The translations under genes were made by a program, and so were the position numbers. A stretch of DNA of 49,922 nucleotides. Source: Klebsiella michiganensis (GTDB taxonomy: Bacteria > Pseudomonadota > Gammaproteobacteria > Enterobacterales > Enterobacteriaceae). The stretch's first letter is position 1. Each line of letters begins with the position of its first letter. The DNA is taken from positions 1-49,922 of the forward strand of contig NZ_PRDB01000026.1 in NCBI RefSeq assembly GCF_002925905.1, written 5' to 3'. The notes under the pieces were generated by a model that saw nothing but the letters and a program-made list of their open reading frames with translations, searched no databases and was not told the DNA's origin. Shown here piece by piece: positions 1 to 8,278 of this stretch.

Positions 1-99
1 TATACAACTAACGGAATTTTGGATGTGTTTAATAATCTGGATGAAAATGGTTATTCTTTGACATCAGGTTTTGATGGCAAAACAATGGATGTTGTATAG
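1..99 (+). CDS. C-terminal end of an unknown protein, cut by the window edge
   Basis: An open frame enters from the left edge and stops at TAG 97-99, leaving 32 residues that end in DGKTMDVV. The composition is AT-rich and polar, like the next gene. No domain can be recognised in so short a piece. The frame is open from base 1 and a perfect hairpin at 299-332 separates it from the convergent phosphatase gene, which fits a real gene end. It could also be a chance open frame. Confidence 0.35.
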   Translation, partial: YTTNGILDVFNNLDENGYSLTSGFDGKTMDVV

Positions 100-298
100 A
101 GGACTTATGTCATAAATTGAATTTTGTTATTAAAGTTGCTGGATTTAATATGTTCATGCTTAAAAAGGAATGTTTGATTATACTGCGCAGTATTATGGTT
201 TTTAATCCTTTAAAAATATCAACGTAAGGCGTTATTGTAAATAATGTACTATGACAAGGTCATGATGTTATATTTAAAGTAATTAATATCATTTCACT

Positions 299-332
299 AG
301 CAATGCCCCCGTTTCAAGTAAGAGGCATTGCT
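299..332. terminator. Hairpin between convergent genes
   Basis: AGCAATGCC (299-307) pairs perfectly with GGCATTGCT (324-332) across a 16-base loop. It lies just beyond the stop of the phosphatase gene and between two convergent frames. There is no clear U-tract on either side, so it may be a weak bidirectional terminator or an mRNA-end stabiliser. Confidence 0.4.
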
Positions 333-344
333 GTAAGTTGATAA

Positions 345-1637
345 CTATGGTAAAGATACTTCGTTATTAGTGCCCATCAATATGCTACTTTGTGATGGTA
401 AAAATTCCCCTTTATTTTCATCTCTTCCTTGTAATAATATTTTTGCATCATCTTTATTATAGTCACGAACGGCTTTAGCTGATAGCTCACCGATAATGGT
501 GTCAGATGAGCGTAGCCGGTTAATAATAAGAACACACTTTGTGTCATTAAAGTCGGACATCATGTTTTGATCTCCTTCGCTATCGCCAGCAACTAATATT
601 GGTCCTGTATTTTTGTAATGTTGTTGTATAAATTTCTTTATAGTTTCGGTTTTACCTTTACCTTGCGTCTGGGGATAGTATGGATCGAGGCTGTGAGTCA
701 ATCTACCTTCTTTATCATATAAGGGATGCATTGCATAGACATGAGACTCAGGAACAGAAAAACCATATTTTCCTGTAGTAACGATGCTTTTTATCACATC
801 TAAAGCTGAAGCGGAAATGACATAAACATCAACACCTGCCTGCTGTAGGTTTTTATATAATGTCTGCATTTCTGGGATCAGCCTGAATCCGTTTTTCCAT
901 GTTACTGATACGATACCAGCTCGGCCTGCCATATCTGCCGGGCTTACCCATGTCACCTTTCCGATAGGCTGGTTATTTTGCCACTCAATAGTATCGTGCA
1001 CTAAATCAGCTACTTCTTTTTTGGACATGCCAGAAAAAAGATACGTCACCCATGGATAAGATACCTCATGGTCGAATGACCCACCTATTGCATCATATAA
1101 ATATCTCATTTTCACTATAAAATTCATATAATTGGAATTTTTTTTAATTTCATCAAGCGTTTTATTACCCGCAAATCCGCTGTAATTATTGTATAGCCAT
1201 GTGTAGCTATCAATAATGTCTTGACCAATGAGGTTTATATTAACCGGTTGATGATTTTTATTATTATAATCCGAGTTAAAGTTTGAAGGCGGTATATCTT
1301 TGTAAATTATCTGTTTCAATATCTCAGGTTTCATCGAAAATTTAAGGTTTTCTAGTTGATAGATAAGCGTTGCCTCTTCGATATCCAGAAAAGCTGTTGT
1401 GTTGTCAAAATCAAAAACAGCATATAAAGAATGCGCAGGCTTCTGCTTTGCTTCTTGAATGAGCCTGTCAATTTTTCTTGAGTTGAACTCGTCCCAATTG
1501 CCGGTAACTATTTGCTTTTGTTGGGGAATTGTAGTTTCTAAATTTTGTGACACTTGATTTGTGTTACTGGCACTGGCCGTTGTTCCATATACTCCAAAAA
1601 ATACGGATAGTAGTGCATATATTATTGTCATTTTCAT
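345..1637 (-). CDS. Secreted HAD-family phosphatase, phosphorylcholine phosphatase-like
   Basis: 430 residues. A signal peptide (about residues 1-24, ending ASAS) predicts export to the periplasm. The HAD motif I, DFDNT, is at 76-80, giving nucleophile D76 and acid/base D78. Motif II lies in the VYVISASA segment and motif III/IV in VAGDSEGD near residue 350. The layout, with YPWV..FSG in the cap region and VAGDS near the end, resembles Pseudomonas phosphorylcholine phosphatase PchP, so release of phosphate from phosphorylcholine or a similar host-derived phosphomonoester is inferred. The start is supported by AAGGAATTAATC upstream of ATG. The gene stands alone and is AT-richer than its neighbours, suggesting acquisition. 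Substrate is unproven; a general acid phosphatase is the alternative. Confidence 0.75.
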   Translation of the reverse strand: MKMTIIYALLSVFFGVYGTTASASNTNQVSQNLETTIPQQKQIVTGNWDEFNSRKIDRLIQEAKQKPAHSLYAVFDFDNTTAFLDIEEATLIYQLENLKFSMKPEILKQIIYKDIPPSNFNSDYNNKNHQPVNINLIGQDIIDSYTWLYNNYSGFAGNKTLDEIKKNSNYMNFIVKMRYLYDAIGGSFDHEVSYPWVTYLFSGMSKKEVADLVHDTIEWQNNQPIGKVTWVSPADMAGRAGIVSVTWKNGFRLIPEMQTLYKNLQQAGVDVYVISASALDVIKSIVTTGKYGFSVPESHVYAMHPLYDKEGRLTHSLDPYYPQTQGKGKTETIKKFIQQHYKNTGPILVAGDSEGDQNMMSDFNDTKCVLIINRLRSSDTIIGELSAKAVRDYNKDDAKILLQGRDENKGEFLPSQSSILMGTNNEVSLP

Positions 1638-1927
1638 GATTAATTCCTTTTTTAGGGTGCATTACCATCTGTAGCAAAAAGTAAAAGCTAGCTATATCAA
1701 AAATTGGCATCCTGATCATGAATGTGATGGTTATCATATTTTATGAATATATGAAAATGGTGAGGGAGTAAGCCAGAATTATCTACAGAGAAATGTTTAG
1801 TATGACAAGGTAGCAGGTCAAAAACAGTTCGAACTATCTCCGAGTGTTATTTTAATGTCACTTATCTATCTACGGCTAGTCCTGATGGTTCTTTTGCTTT
1901 CTTCGGCATCGTGCAATCCTGTCATAC

Positions 1928-1962
1928 AAACCCCGAGCTATTTAATCGCTCGGGGTTTTTTC
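1928..1962 (+). terminator. Strong intrinsic terminator (plus strand)
   Basis: AAACCCCGAGC (1928-1938) pairs perfectly with GCTCGGGGTTT (1948-1958) over a 9-base loop and runs into a T-tract. It is a textbook Rho-independent terminator for plus-strand transcription, yet only minus-strand genes surround it, implying a short transcript that starts upstream of 1928. Confidence 0.75.
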
Positions 1963-2048
1963 TTATGTGCCGCTATTCAGTATGCCATTCGGTTGAGTAA
2001 CCCGCTCTGGCCGTTTGAAGCTGACAGGTGCGGTTCCCTTCGCAAAGT

Positions 2049-2072
2049 CCCCCTCATGCGCTGTTGAGGGGG
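2049..2072 (-). terminator. Hairpin after the porin gene
   Basis: CCCCCTCA (2049-2056) pairs with TGAGGGGG (2065-2072), 8 bp with an 8-base loop, starting 7 bases beyond the porin stop codon. On the minus strand it is followed only by a short T-run. It probably ends the disaccharide operon. Confidence 0.55.
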
Positions 2073-2078
2073 GCGGGC

Positions 2079-3491
2079 TCAGAAGATATTGATGCTGTAG
2101 CCGACGATAAACTTCACGTCGTTACGATCGGTTTTATAGTTGCTGTCTGTCGCCCGGAAGAGCGCCGGGAGCAGGGTAAAGGAGAGGCCTTTCGCCATGC
2201 CGTCCGCCACCTGATAGCGAGCGGAAAGATCGAACGACACCATGCTCCCGTCGTACTTTCTCGTCGAACCGGTTTTACTGACATCGCTAACCACGTGCCA
2301 GCCGTAGGTTCCGGCACCGCCCAGGGTTAACTCCGGTAGATTAAGATCGGCAAAGTTATAACTCACGCCAAAACGAACCGCGCGGGCGCCGGAAACGTTA
2401 AAGTCTTCCAGCTGCGACAGCGTCGGCTGATAATCACGCTTATCGGAGTTCGCCCACGGGGTTAAGCGGAAGTTGTAATCTCCGGTGTTCGGGGCGTAGT
2501 TCTGACTATAGCCAAGGGACCACACGGTGTTGTCGTGGCTCAGGTTAAAACCAACCCCCACATAATATTCCGTTGCAGGATCTTTAATTTTCGACAGATC
2601 TTCAATGTAGCGCGCACCCTGGTAGAAGAGCTTACTCTGCAGGGAGACATCCTTTGTCAACGTATCGTGACGCTCTACCTGTGCCTGCCAGTTGCGACGG
2701 TAGCCTTTACCTTCGCCATAGCCCACGTCAAGCACGGTACTGCCAAAGTTATAGACTGCGCCCACCGTGTGAATGTAATCGATGATTGCACCGGCTTTAA
2801 TGGTTTTGCCGTTGTCATCGAGTCCGGCGGCGTTGTTCTGGTGCCAGGCCGTGGTCATCGGTTTAAAATCACGGCTCCAGTCGTTCTTGAAGCGGTCGGC
2901 CCAGGCGTAGGTCAGCCTCAGTTTGTCAAGGGTCAGGGCACTGTCAAACCCGCGAAAAGCGTGAGGGTTGAGGCCCCAGCTGCTTTTTACGGTACCGGAG
3001 TTAATGGGGGTATAGCCCGCGGCCAGCTTGAAGTTGGTGCCTGCATCGCCAAGGTTGAGCTTGAGTGCGGCAACCGACACGCTCATGTAGGACTTCTCGC
3101 ACGGGCTGAACTTGCCCGGCTCGCCGCAATCGTAGTCGTAGTAAAGGATCTCCGACTGACCGACGGTATGCCCGAGCTTAATGTTGGCGTTGCCCCAGAA
3201 ATCAAAGCCAATAACGTCCTGGTAATAGCCTGAAATATAGCTAATTGCCACGTTACCGGTCTGGTTCTGGATCCCGGCTGGACCCAGTCCATATTTACCG
3301 GTCGCGGGGTCTTTTACAGCACGATGACGAATATATAGTGAGGTATTGAGATTTAATTTTCCTTCATCATAAAACGCTTTCTCAAACTGAGAAGGCGCTT
3401 CATAATCCGTTTCTTCTTCCGCAAAGGCATCTGCAGCAATAAAAAGAAACAGCGGTGTACACAGAGAAACTCTGAGTCTATGACTTGTCAT
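2079..3491 (-). CDS. OprD-family outer membrane porin (ChiP-like), disaccharide uptake
   Basis: 470 residues with a signal peptide (cleavage near DAFA-EEE, about residue 24). The protein ends in SINIF; a C-terminal phenylalanine is typical of outer membrane beta-barrels recognised by the Bam complex. Alternating aromatic/polar strands, and segments such as the ALKLNLGDAG and AAGYTPINSG regions, resemble the OprD/ChiP (chitoporin) group. It is the last gene of the PTS-hydrolase operon, 50 bp after the second SIS gene. By position it should bring charged glycosaminoglycan-type disaccharides across the outer membrane, as ChiP does for chitosugars. The 50-bp gap, with an AAGG before the ATG, leaves room for an internal promoter. 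Substrate is inferred from context. Confidence 0.8.
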   Translation of the reverse strand: MTSHRLRVSLCTPLFLFIAADAFAEEETDYEAPSQFEKAFYDEGKLNLNTSLYIRHRAVKDPATGKYGLGPAGIQNQTGNVAISYISGYYQDVIGFDFWGNANIKLGHTVGQSEILYYDYDCGEPGKFSPCEKSYMSVSVAALKLNLGDAGTNFKLAAGYTPINSGTVKSSWGLNPHAFRGFDSALTLDKLRLTYAWADRFKNDWSRDFKPMTTAWHQNNAAGLDDNGKTIKAGAIIDYIHTVGAVYNFGSTVLDVGYGEGKGYRRNWQAQVERHDTLTKDVSLQSKLFYQGARYIEDLSKIKDPATEYYVGVGFNLSHDNTVWSLGYSQNYAPNTGDYNFRLTPWANSDKRDYQPTLSQLEDFNVSGARAVRFGVSYNFADLNLPELTLGGAGTYGWHVVSDVSKTGSTRKYDGSMVSFDLSARYQVADGMAKGLSFTLLPALFRATDSNYKTDRNDVKFIVGYSINIF

Positions 3492-3541
3492 TATTATATA
3501 CCTTATAAAACCATGTATTATAGGGCGAGGGGATGTACTGC

Positions 3542-4300
3542 TTATTTAAAACTCGTGTTATTTATGAGCTCCGGGATTTGCGCACCGTATTTTTCGAGAA
3601 GATATTCATTATGTTTTGAGGAATTCGCAATGTTACCGCTCAAAAATACCGGCAGAGATTTATTTTCACTCCCCAGGTTCGCTATGATTTCCGCGAACAG
3701 GGTGTGCATAATAAATAGCCCGGTCATTGAGGAAACCGGCGCGAACGGCGTTGCATGCTCCGTAAGGGAAAGCACCGCATCACCGATGGGCACCTGGTTA
3801 TCAATGGCGACATCCACGCAGTCCCGCAGCTTAAGGCCAGCCTTGTGCTTCGACGGTTGGGTCTCGGCATACAGAAAGCTGGTCAGCGCCAGGGTAAATG
3901 CCCCGTGCTGTTTTGCCCAGAGCGCTGCATCGACCGGAGCGGGGTTAATCCCGGAAGTTGAGATAACAATCAGCGCATCTTTACTGGTGATCGAGAATCT
4001 CTCCAGGTGCTCAGCAATATAGTCATTCTGTTTTTCATAATATGATGAGGCCGCCGCCCCCTGATGTAACATTAAAGGTTCGATAAATATTGGCCGAACC
4101 GGGGCGATTCCTCCGGCACGATAAAATACATCTTCAGCGAAAATATGTGAGTGGCCGCAGCCGAAAATATAAATTACACCTCCCTGGTTAATGATTTTTG
4201 CCAGTTCCACGGCGGTGGAAGTGATTTTATGGCTTTGCTGTTGAGTAATGTCGTTAAGTTTTTTCTGGACGATATCTAAATAGCTCTGAATCATTGTCAT
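3542..4300 (-). CDS. SIS-domain sugar-phosphate protein (second of two)
   Basis: About 252 residues. One SIS (sugar isomerase) domain with the phosphosugar-binding pattern IYIFGCGHSHIF near residues 40-55 and IVISTSGINPAP mid-protein. I chose ATG 4300 because it overlaps the hydrolase stop as ATGA and has AGGA about 9 bases upstream; a longer frame opens at 4318. SIS proteins bind or isomerise phosphorylated amino sugars. Here it follows the unsaturated glucuronyl hydrolase, so it probably acts on the amino sugar 6-phosphate released from the disaccharide, as isomerase, deaminase/isomerase or an etherase-like enzyme. Similarity to the other SIS protein of the operon is limited, so the two may do different steps. 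Confidence 0.7.
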   Translation of the reverse strand: MTMIQSYLDIVQKKLNDITQQQSHKITSTAVELAKIINQGGVIYIFGCGHSHIFAEDVFYRAGGIAPVRPIFIEPLMLHQGAAASSYYEKQNDYIAEHLERFSITSKDALIVISTSGINPAPVDAALWAKQHGAFTLALTSFLYAETQPSKHKAGLKLRDCVDVAIDNQVPIGDAVLSLTEHATPFAPVSSMTGLFIMHTLFAEIIANLGSENKSLPVFLSGNIANSSKHNEYLLEKYGAQIPELINNTSFK

Positions 4301-5463
4301 AACCAGTATCCTGACCATTGTGGTTGGTAGACTCGGTATAACGCTTCCATATAGAAGTAATCTCCCCAGAGATTACATTCATCGATGCCTTTACCGAGGG
4401 CATAGGCGTAAACACCATGTTTAAGTAAGCCTTCGCAGACATCATCATCGCGGGCAGACGCGCCGCGCATTAATGCCAGCAGACACTGACGCGCCAGTTT
4501 CTGGTAACCGGCATCCGGAAAGTGCTTATGCGCTTCCAGCAGGCCGCAGACCGCAATCGCCAGCGCGGAGCTGTCTTTCGGGGCGTCCGGATCTGCAGCC
4601 AGCAGCAGATCCCAGGCGGGAACGCCGTCCTCCGGCAGGTAGCGGAAGAAATACTCGCAGGCCTGCTGCCACCGTTCGTAGTGGTCGGTTTCGCCGGTAG
4701 CCGACCAGTGAAGCGGGATGCCGAGAATGGCCCACGCCTGGCCGCGGGCCCAGCAGGAGTTATCGCTGTAGCCCTGAAAGGTTTTCCCGTGCGAAGGCGC
4801 ACCGCTTGTCTGGTCAAAATAGAAGGTATGGAAAGTGGAGCCGTCTTCGCGAAAAATGTTGTTGATGACCGCCGCATAGTGGCGTTCAGCCACTTCCCGA
4901 TAACGTGATTCACCGCTGATCTTTGCCGCCACGTGGAGCAGGGGAAGGTTAATCAATGAATCGATAATAAGCCGGTACTCCTGCGGGTCGTTAAGCGTCC
5001 CCCAGGCCTGGATAAAACCGGCGCTGGGGTGAAAACGGTTTACCAGCAGATCGGCCGCCGCCAGAATAAGCGGGGTTAGCGCTTCGCGCTCCGTCAGTTT
5101 CCAGTACGCGACTGCCGACAGGCTATAAAGGAAGCCGATATCGTGGTGATCGAGGACGTGGTGCGCCGCCAGGCGGGCTTTAAAACTCGCCACGTTGCGT
5201 TCAACGCCGTCCAGGTAGGCGCGATCGCCGCTGAACTCCCAGGCCATTGCCTGCATCCCGGTCCAGAATCCGTTGGTCCAGTCGTTATTCTCTTTCAGAA
5301 CGTAGCGATTATGGATCGTGCAGGCTGAGGGGAATTTCTCGCCGTACAGACCCATGTTACGCGCGATGCGTCGCGCGCACGCCGTCAGCTCATCCCGACA
5401 GGCGTCGGGCGTGAGGGCAGGAAAGGGCAGCGGTGTGAGGCGATTCGACAGACTCTCTTTCAT
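4297..5463 (-). CDS. Unsaturated glucuronyl hydrolase (GH88)
   Basis: 388 residues, cytoplasmic (no signal peptide), the usual length for GH88. The alpha6/alpha6 barrel signatures are present: DHHDIGFLYSLS (residues 105-116) and IIDSLINLPLL (166-176). D108 and D168 sit where the Bacillus UGL catalytic and hydrating Asp residues lie (about 60 apart, as in that enzyme). The family removes the 4,5-unsaturated uronic acid from disaccharides made by hyaluronate, chondroitin or heparin lyases. Placed between PTS genes and SIS genes, it should cleave a PTS-phosphorylated disaccharide in the cytosol to an unsaturated glucuronate and an amino sugar phosphate. It begins 9 bp after the first SIS gene and overlaps the second by 4 bp, indicating translational coupling. 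Confidence 0.88.
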   Translation of the reverse strand: MKESLSNRLTPLPFPALTPDACRDELTACARRIARNMGLYGEKFPSACTIHNRYVLKENNDWTNGFWTGMQAMAWEFSGDRAYLDGVERNVASFKARLAAHHVLDHHDIGFLYSLSAVAYWKLTEREALTPLILAAADLLVNRFHPSAGFIQAWGTLNDPQEYRLIIDSLINLPLLHVAAKISGESRYREVAERHYAAVINNIFREDGSTFHTFYFDQTSGAPSHGKTFQGYSDNSCWARGQAWAILGIPLHWSATGETDHYERWQQACEYFFRYLPEDGVPAWDLLLAADPDAPKDSSALAIAVCGLLEAHKHFPDAGYQKLARQCLLALMRGASARDDDVCEGLLKHGVYAYALGKGIDECNLWGDYFYMEALYRVYQPQWSGYWL

Positions 5464-5472
5464 GATTTTTCC

Positions 5473-6177
5473 CTACAGCGTGAATACGCGCTCTTTGTAC
5501 TGACTCATCAGCATGTCGTTGTATTCTTTACCGCCGGGCAGATTGATGCTGCGCATCACCGGCGGCGCGATACCTTGTTCCAGCAGCATCTCGATGCAGC
5601 GGATCACCACGTTATTGATGATGAAGGCCGCAGACAGCGAGGACACCGGACCGGTCATGATGTTGCCGTTATCCATACTTAGCGTGCAGTCACCGGACGG
5701 GCAGCCGTTATCGAGAATGACATCGGCATAGTCGCGAATGCTCTCGCTCGTTGGCGTCGACTCACCGGCGTAGCGGGTGATAACCACCAGCTTCAGCCCC
5801 CTCTCTTTGACATTGCGTGCCAGCTCAACGTGCAGCGGTTTAGTGCCGGAGTTGGAGATAATCACAAAGCAGTCTGACTCGCGCAGATCGAGCAGCCCGG
5901 AGAAGATGTCGCCAATCCCTTTCAGCGAATCAAACCAGCCGGTTGGCCCATAGAACTGGTCAATGGCTTTGGTATTGACCAGGCCGCCCGCACGACCGGC
6001 CAGCTCAACCGCCGCGGCAAACGAGTGGCCGGAGCCAAAGCCGTGAATAATGCCGTTGGCTTTGACGCACTCGGCAAACAGCGCCGCCGCCTGCTCAACT
6101 TCAGCGCTCTGAGTAAGAAACACCTGATTCAGCGTCGCTAAAACATGCTGATAATACTGCTGCTGATGTGGTGACAT
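5473..6177 (-). CDS. SIS-domain sugar isomerase-type protein (first of two)
   Basis: 234 residues with an SIS_2-type phosphosugar fold: HGFGSGHSFAAA near residues 45-56, VIISNSGTKPLH near 105-116 and a CPSGDCTLS loop. It belongs to the group annotated as 'sugar isomerase domain' proteins found beside amino sugar PTS genes. It likely handles N-acetylhexosamine 6-phosphate after disaccharide cleavage; the exact reaction is not readable. Its ribosome binding site is unusual: five copies of a 7-bp unit (6178-6212) end directly at the ATG, so several AAGGG cores are available, the second one at an ideal distance. Confidence 0.7.
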   Translation of the reverse strand: MSPHQQQYYQHVLATLNQVFLTQSAEVEQAAALFAECVKANGIIHGFGSGHSFAAAVELAGRAGGLVNTKAIDQFYGPTGWFDSLKGIGDIFSGLLDLRESDCFVIISNSGTKPLHVELARNVKERGLKLVVITRYAGESTPTSESIRDYADVILDNGCPSGDCTLSMDNGNIMTGPVSSLSAAFIINNVVIRCIEMLLEQGIAPPVMRSINLPGGKEYNDMLMSQYKERVFTL

Positions 6178-6212
6178 CCCTTATCCCTTATCCCTTATCC
6201 CTTATCCCTTAT
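6178..6212. repeat. Heptanucleotide tandem repeat (CCCTTAT)x5 over a stop codon and RBS
   Basis: Five perfect copies of CCCTTAT (ATAAGGG on the coding strand) occupy 6178-6212. They cover the last codons and TAA stop of EIIB and the whole leader of the downstream SIS gene. EIIB always stops within the first unit, so copy number would not alter its reading frame. It would change the number and spacing of AAGGG Shine-Dalgarno cores before the SIS ATG (6177). Confidence 0.95.
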
Positions 6213-6693
6213 CGGCTTTTAAAAACGTGGTGATACAGGCGTTCGGCTCTTCCGGCGTCATCTGCGCCGTCACCGCCACACCTTTTTCCAGCAGCGCGTT
6301 GATGGCCGCGATCTCAGCATCGTTGACGCTGACCGAGCGTTTGATCTGGCGGCGATCGTCTTTGTTGGACATATTGCCGATATTGAGCTGGGGGAGGGCA
6401 ATTCCGGCGTTCATCAGCTTCAGCGCCAGCTCCGGGGTCTTCAGCAGGATCAGTACGCGCTGACCGTCGTAGTTGCCGGCGAGGATATTGGCGCTGGCTT
6501 TCTCAAAAGAGAGAATAGAGGTGTTGCAGCCTTCCGGGGCTGCACTGCGCAGCAGCATTTTCTCTACATCGTTTGCAGCTACGGCGTCGTCAATCACCAT
6601 AATACGGTTGGCGTTGAAGTGGCTTACCCAGCGGGTGGCCACCTGGCCGTGGATCAGCCGGTCATCGACACGAATATGCACAATACCTTTCAT
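6202..6693 (-). CDS. PTS mannose/sorbose-family EIIB component
   Basis: 163 residues, the standard length for a mannose-family EIIB. The phosphorylation site DDRLIHGQV is at 10-18 with H15 as the phosphohistidine, and TRWV follows as in AgaB/SorB proteins. It receives phosphate from EIIA and transfers it to the sugar entering through EIIC/EIID. It lies after EIID (27 bp gap) and before the SIS gene, its stop codon falling in the 7-bp repeat. The gene set matches amino sugar and glycosaminoglycan-disaccharide PTSs (AgaB-like) more than ManX-type fused proteins. Confidence 0.9.
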   Translation of the reverse strand: MKGIVHIRVDDRLIHGQVATRWVSHFNANRIMVIDDAVAANDVEKMLLRSAAPEGCNTSILSFEKASANILAGNYDGQRVLILLKTPELALKLMNAGIALPQLNIGNMSNKDDRRQIKRSVSVNDAEIAAINALLEKGVAVTAQMTPEEPNACITTFLKADKG

Positions 6694-6720
6694 GATAAGT
6701 TCCTTAAATCAATGTGTTAC

Positions 6721-7500
6721 TTAACCGAGAATATTCAGGTTGTAGCCGATAATACCTAAAGCAATCAGGACAAAAATGACCCGAGTCGAGTTCATCTTTT
6801 TGAGCCCCAGCAGCCACCAGGTGAACCCCACAACCAGCAGCGGAATAAGCCCGGGCATAATCTGGTCGGCAATGCTCTGCAGCTTGAGCGACACCTCGCC
6901 GTAGCTGAATTCGAAATTAAGATTCGCCTTCACCACCGAGGGGATAAGCGCCCCGATAACCGTCAGCCCGAGAATATTGGCTGCGCGGGTAATTTTGTTG
7001 AGGTTATTGGTCAAAGACCCCAGCAGGTTGACCCCTTCCTGATACCCTTTGCTGATGCTAAAGCGCATAAACAGCATGCGAACCAGGGCGAACAGTAGCC
7101 AGAGAACAAGCCCCACCGGGTTGCCCTGCAGCGCGAGGTACGAAGCGACAGAACCGATAATGGTGGTCGGAATAACAAAGAACAGCGTATCTCCGATGCC
7201 CGCCAGCGGCCCCATCAGACCGGTTTTTATCCCGGCAACCGCATCTTTGCCCGCAAGCCCGGTCTGCTCTTCCAGGGCGATGTTCACCCCGAGGATCCCC
7301 GGCGCCATGGTGTTGTTGGTGTTAAAGAACTGGCTGTGTACCTTCGCCGCGTCCTTCTGCTCTTCGGGTTTTGCGTACTTTTTCTCAAGGAACGGATAGA
7401 TGCTGTACAGATAGCCCAGACCCTGCATTTTTTCGTAGTTCCAGCCTGACTGACCGAACAGGAACCAGCGCCAGAACACGCGTTTTAGTACTTTATTCAT
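6721..7500 (-). CDS. PTS mannose-family EIID component
   Basis: About 259 residues. The N-terminal region FWRWFLFGQSGWNYEKMQ and the IGDTLFFV segment are typical of EIID. The C-terminal third holds membrane helices. I chose ATG 7500 (MNKVLKRV) over the ATG at 7515: it has GGAG about 10 bases upstream and overlaps the EIIC stop as ATGAATAA, whereas the upstream ATG lacks a Shine-Dalgarno sequence. EIID forms the membrane channel complex with EIIC and determines sugar passage together with it. Confidence 0.88.
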   Translation of the reverse strand: MNKVLKRVFWRWFLFGQSGWNYEKMQGLGYLYSIYPFLEKKYAKPEEQKDAAKVHSQFFNTNNTMAPGILGVNIALEEQTGLAGKDAVAGIKTGLMGPLAGIGDTLFFVIPTTIIGSVASYLALQGNPVGLVLWLLFALVRMLFMRFSISKGYQEGVNLLGSLTNNLNKITRAANILGLTVIGALIPSVVKANLNFEFSYGEVSLKLQSIADQIMPGLIPLLVVGFTWWLLGLKKMNSTRVIFVLIALGIIGYNLNILG

Positions 7501-8275
7501 CGCCCATTGCTCCATTTGCCGGGGATTTGGTAGTTTGCGTTACCTGTTTTTCTGAGTTGAAGACGTAAAGCGCAATTGCCAGACCCAGCAGCGCGGCGCC
7601 CAGCACCGGCACTTTCAGATAGGCCGCCAGGAAAAAGCCCAGAATCAGAAACGAGATGTTCTTCTTAATCGGTAAATAGCGCAGCAGGATGGAGATACCC
7701 AGCGCAGGCAGTAGGCCACCGGCGACTTTAAGACCGTTCATGATGGACGCGGGGATCCAGGTCACGACGTCATTAACAAAGGTTGCCCCGAGGATCAGCG
7801 CCAACAGCACCGGCAGCATACGCGAGAGCGAAATAGGCACCTGGCCCAGCAGGTTCATCCTGGCCGCCGCCTTCACCTGACCCTCTTCAATCAGCCTGTC
7901 GGCCTTATGATGGATAAAGGTGTTGCTGAAGCGGGCGAGGATATCCAGCTGTACCATTAAGAGACCAATCGGCACCGCAATGGTGGCGCCAAACGCCGCG
8001 CCCTGGCCGCTGATGATCGCGAAAGTGGTACCCAGCACCGCACCGGTCATGTAGTCCGGGATCGACGCGCCGCCGAAGTTGCCCACGCCCAGTACCAGCA
8101 GGTTCAGGGTGCCGCCGACGATAAGCCCGGTGGTCATATCGCCCATAATGAGACCGGCAAAGAAGCCCGCCATGCTCGGTTTCACTAACCCAAGCGTCGT
8201 GTTGTTGCCGTCGTATATCGCCAGCCCTGAATAAAGCGTCAGTAACGCTATCTGCCAGACCGCAATGTGCTCCAT
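7493..8275 (-). CDS. PTS mannose-family EIIC component
   Basis: 260 residues, almost entirely hydrophobic with about seven to eight membrane spans. Family signatures are VGGTLNLLVLGVGNFGGASIP near residues 53-73 and the SGQGAAFGATIAVPIG stretch around 88-103. It is the substrate-translocating subunit partnering EIID. The start lies 3 bp after the EIIA stop and the end overlaps EIID by 8 bp, so production of the membrane subunits is coupled. By context the substrate is a uronic acid-amino sugar disaccharide. Confidence 0.88.
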   Translation of the reverse strand: MEHIAVWQIALLTLYSGLAIYDGNNTTLGLVKPSMAGFFAGLIMGDMTTGLIVGGTLNLLVLGVGNFGGASIPDYMTGAVLGTTFAIISGQGAAFGATIAVPIGLLMVQLDILARFSNTFIHHKADRLIEEGQVKAAARMNLLGQVPISLSRMLPVLLALILGATFVNDVVTWIPASIMNGLKVAGGLLPALGISILLRYLPIKKNISFLILGFFLAAYLKVPVLGAALLGLAIALYVFNSEKQVTQTTKSPANGAMGDE

Positions 8276-8278
8276 TTT

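Larger units (their letters stand above)
1638..2078. other. Intergenic region with promoter of the phosphatase gene and an orphan terminated transcript
   Basis: This 441-bp gap separates the AT-rich phosphatase gene from the porin end. The left part should carry the phosphatase promoter, but no strong -35/-10 pair was identified. On the plus strand an ATG at 1855 opens a frame whose first ~22 codons are very hydrophobic and rich in Leu, Val and Ile. The frame continues through the terminator at 1928-1962 to 2067. No plus-strand gene follows, so this could be a small RNA, a short membrane peptide or an orphan attenuator. Confidence 0.35.
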
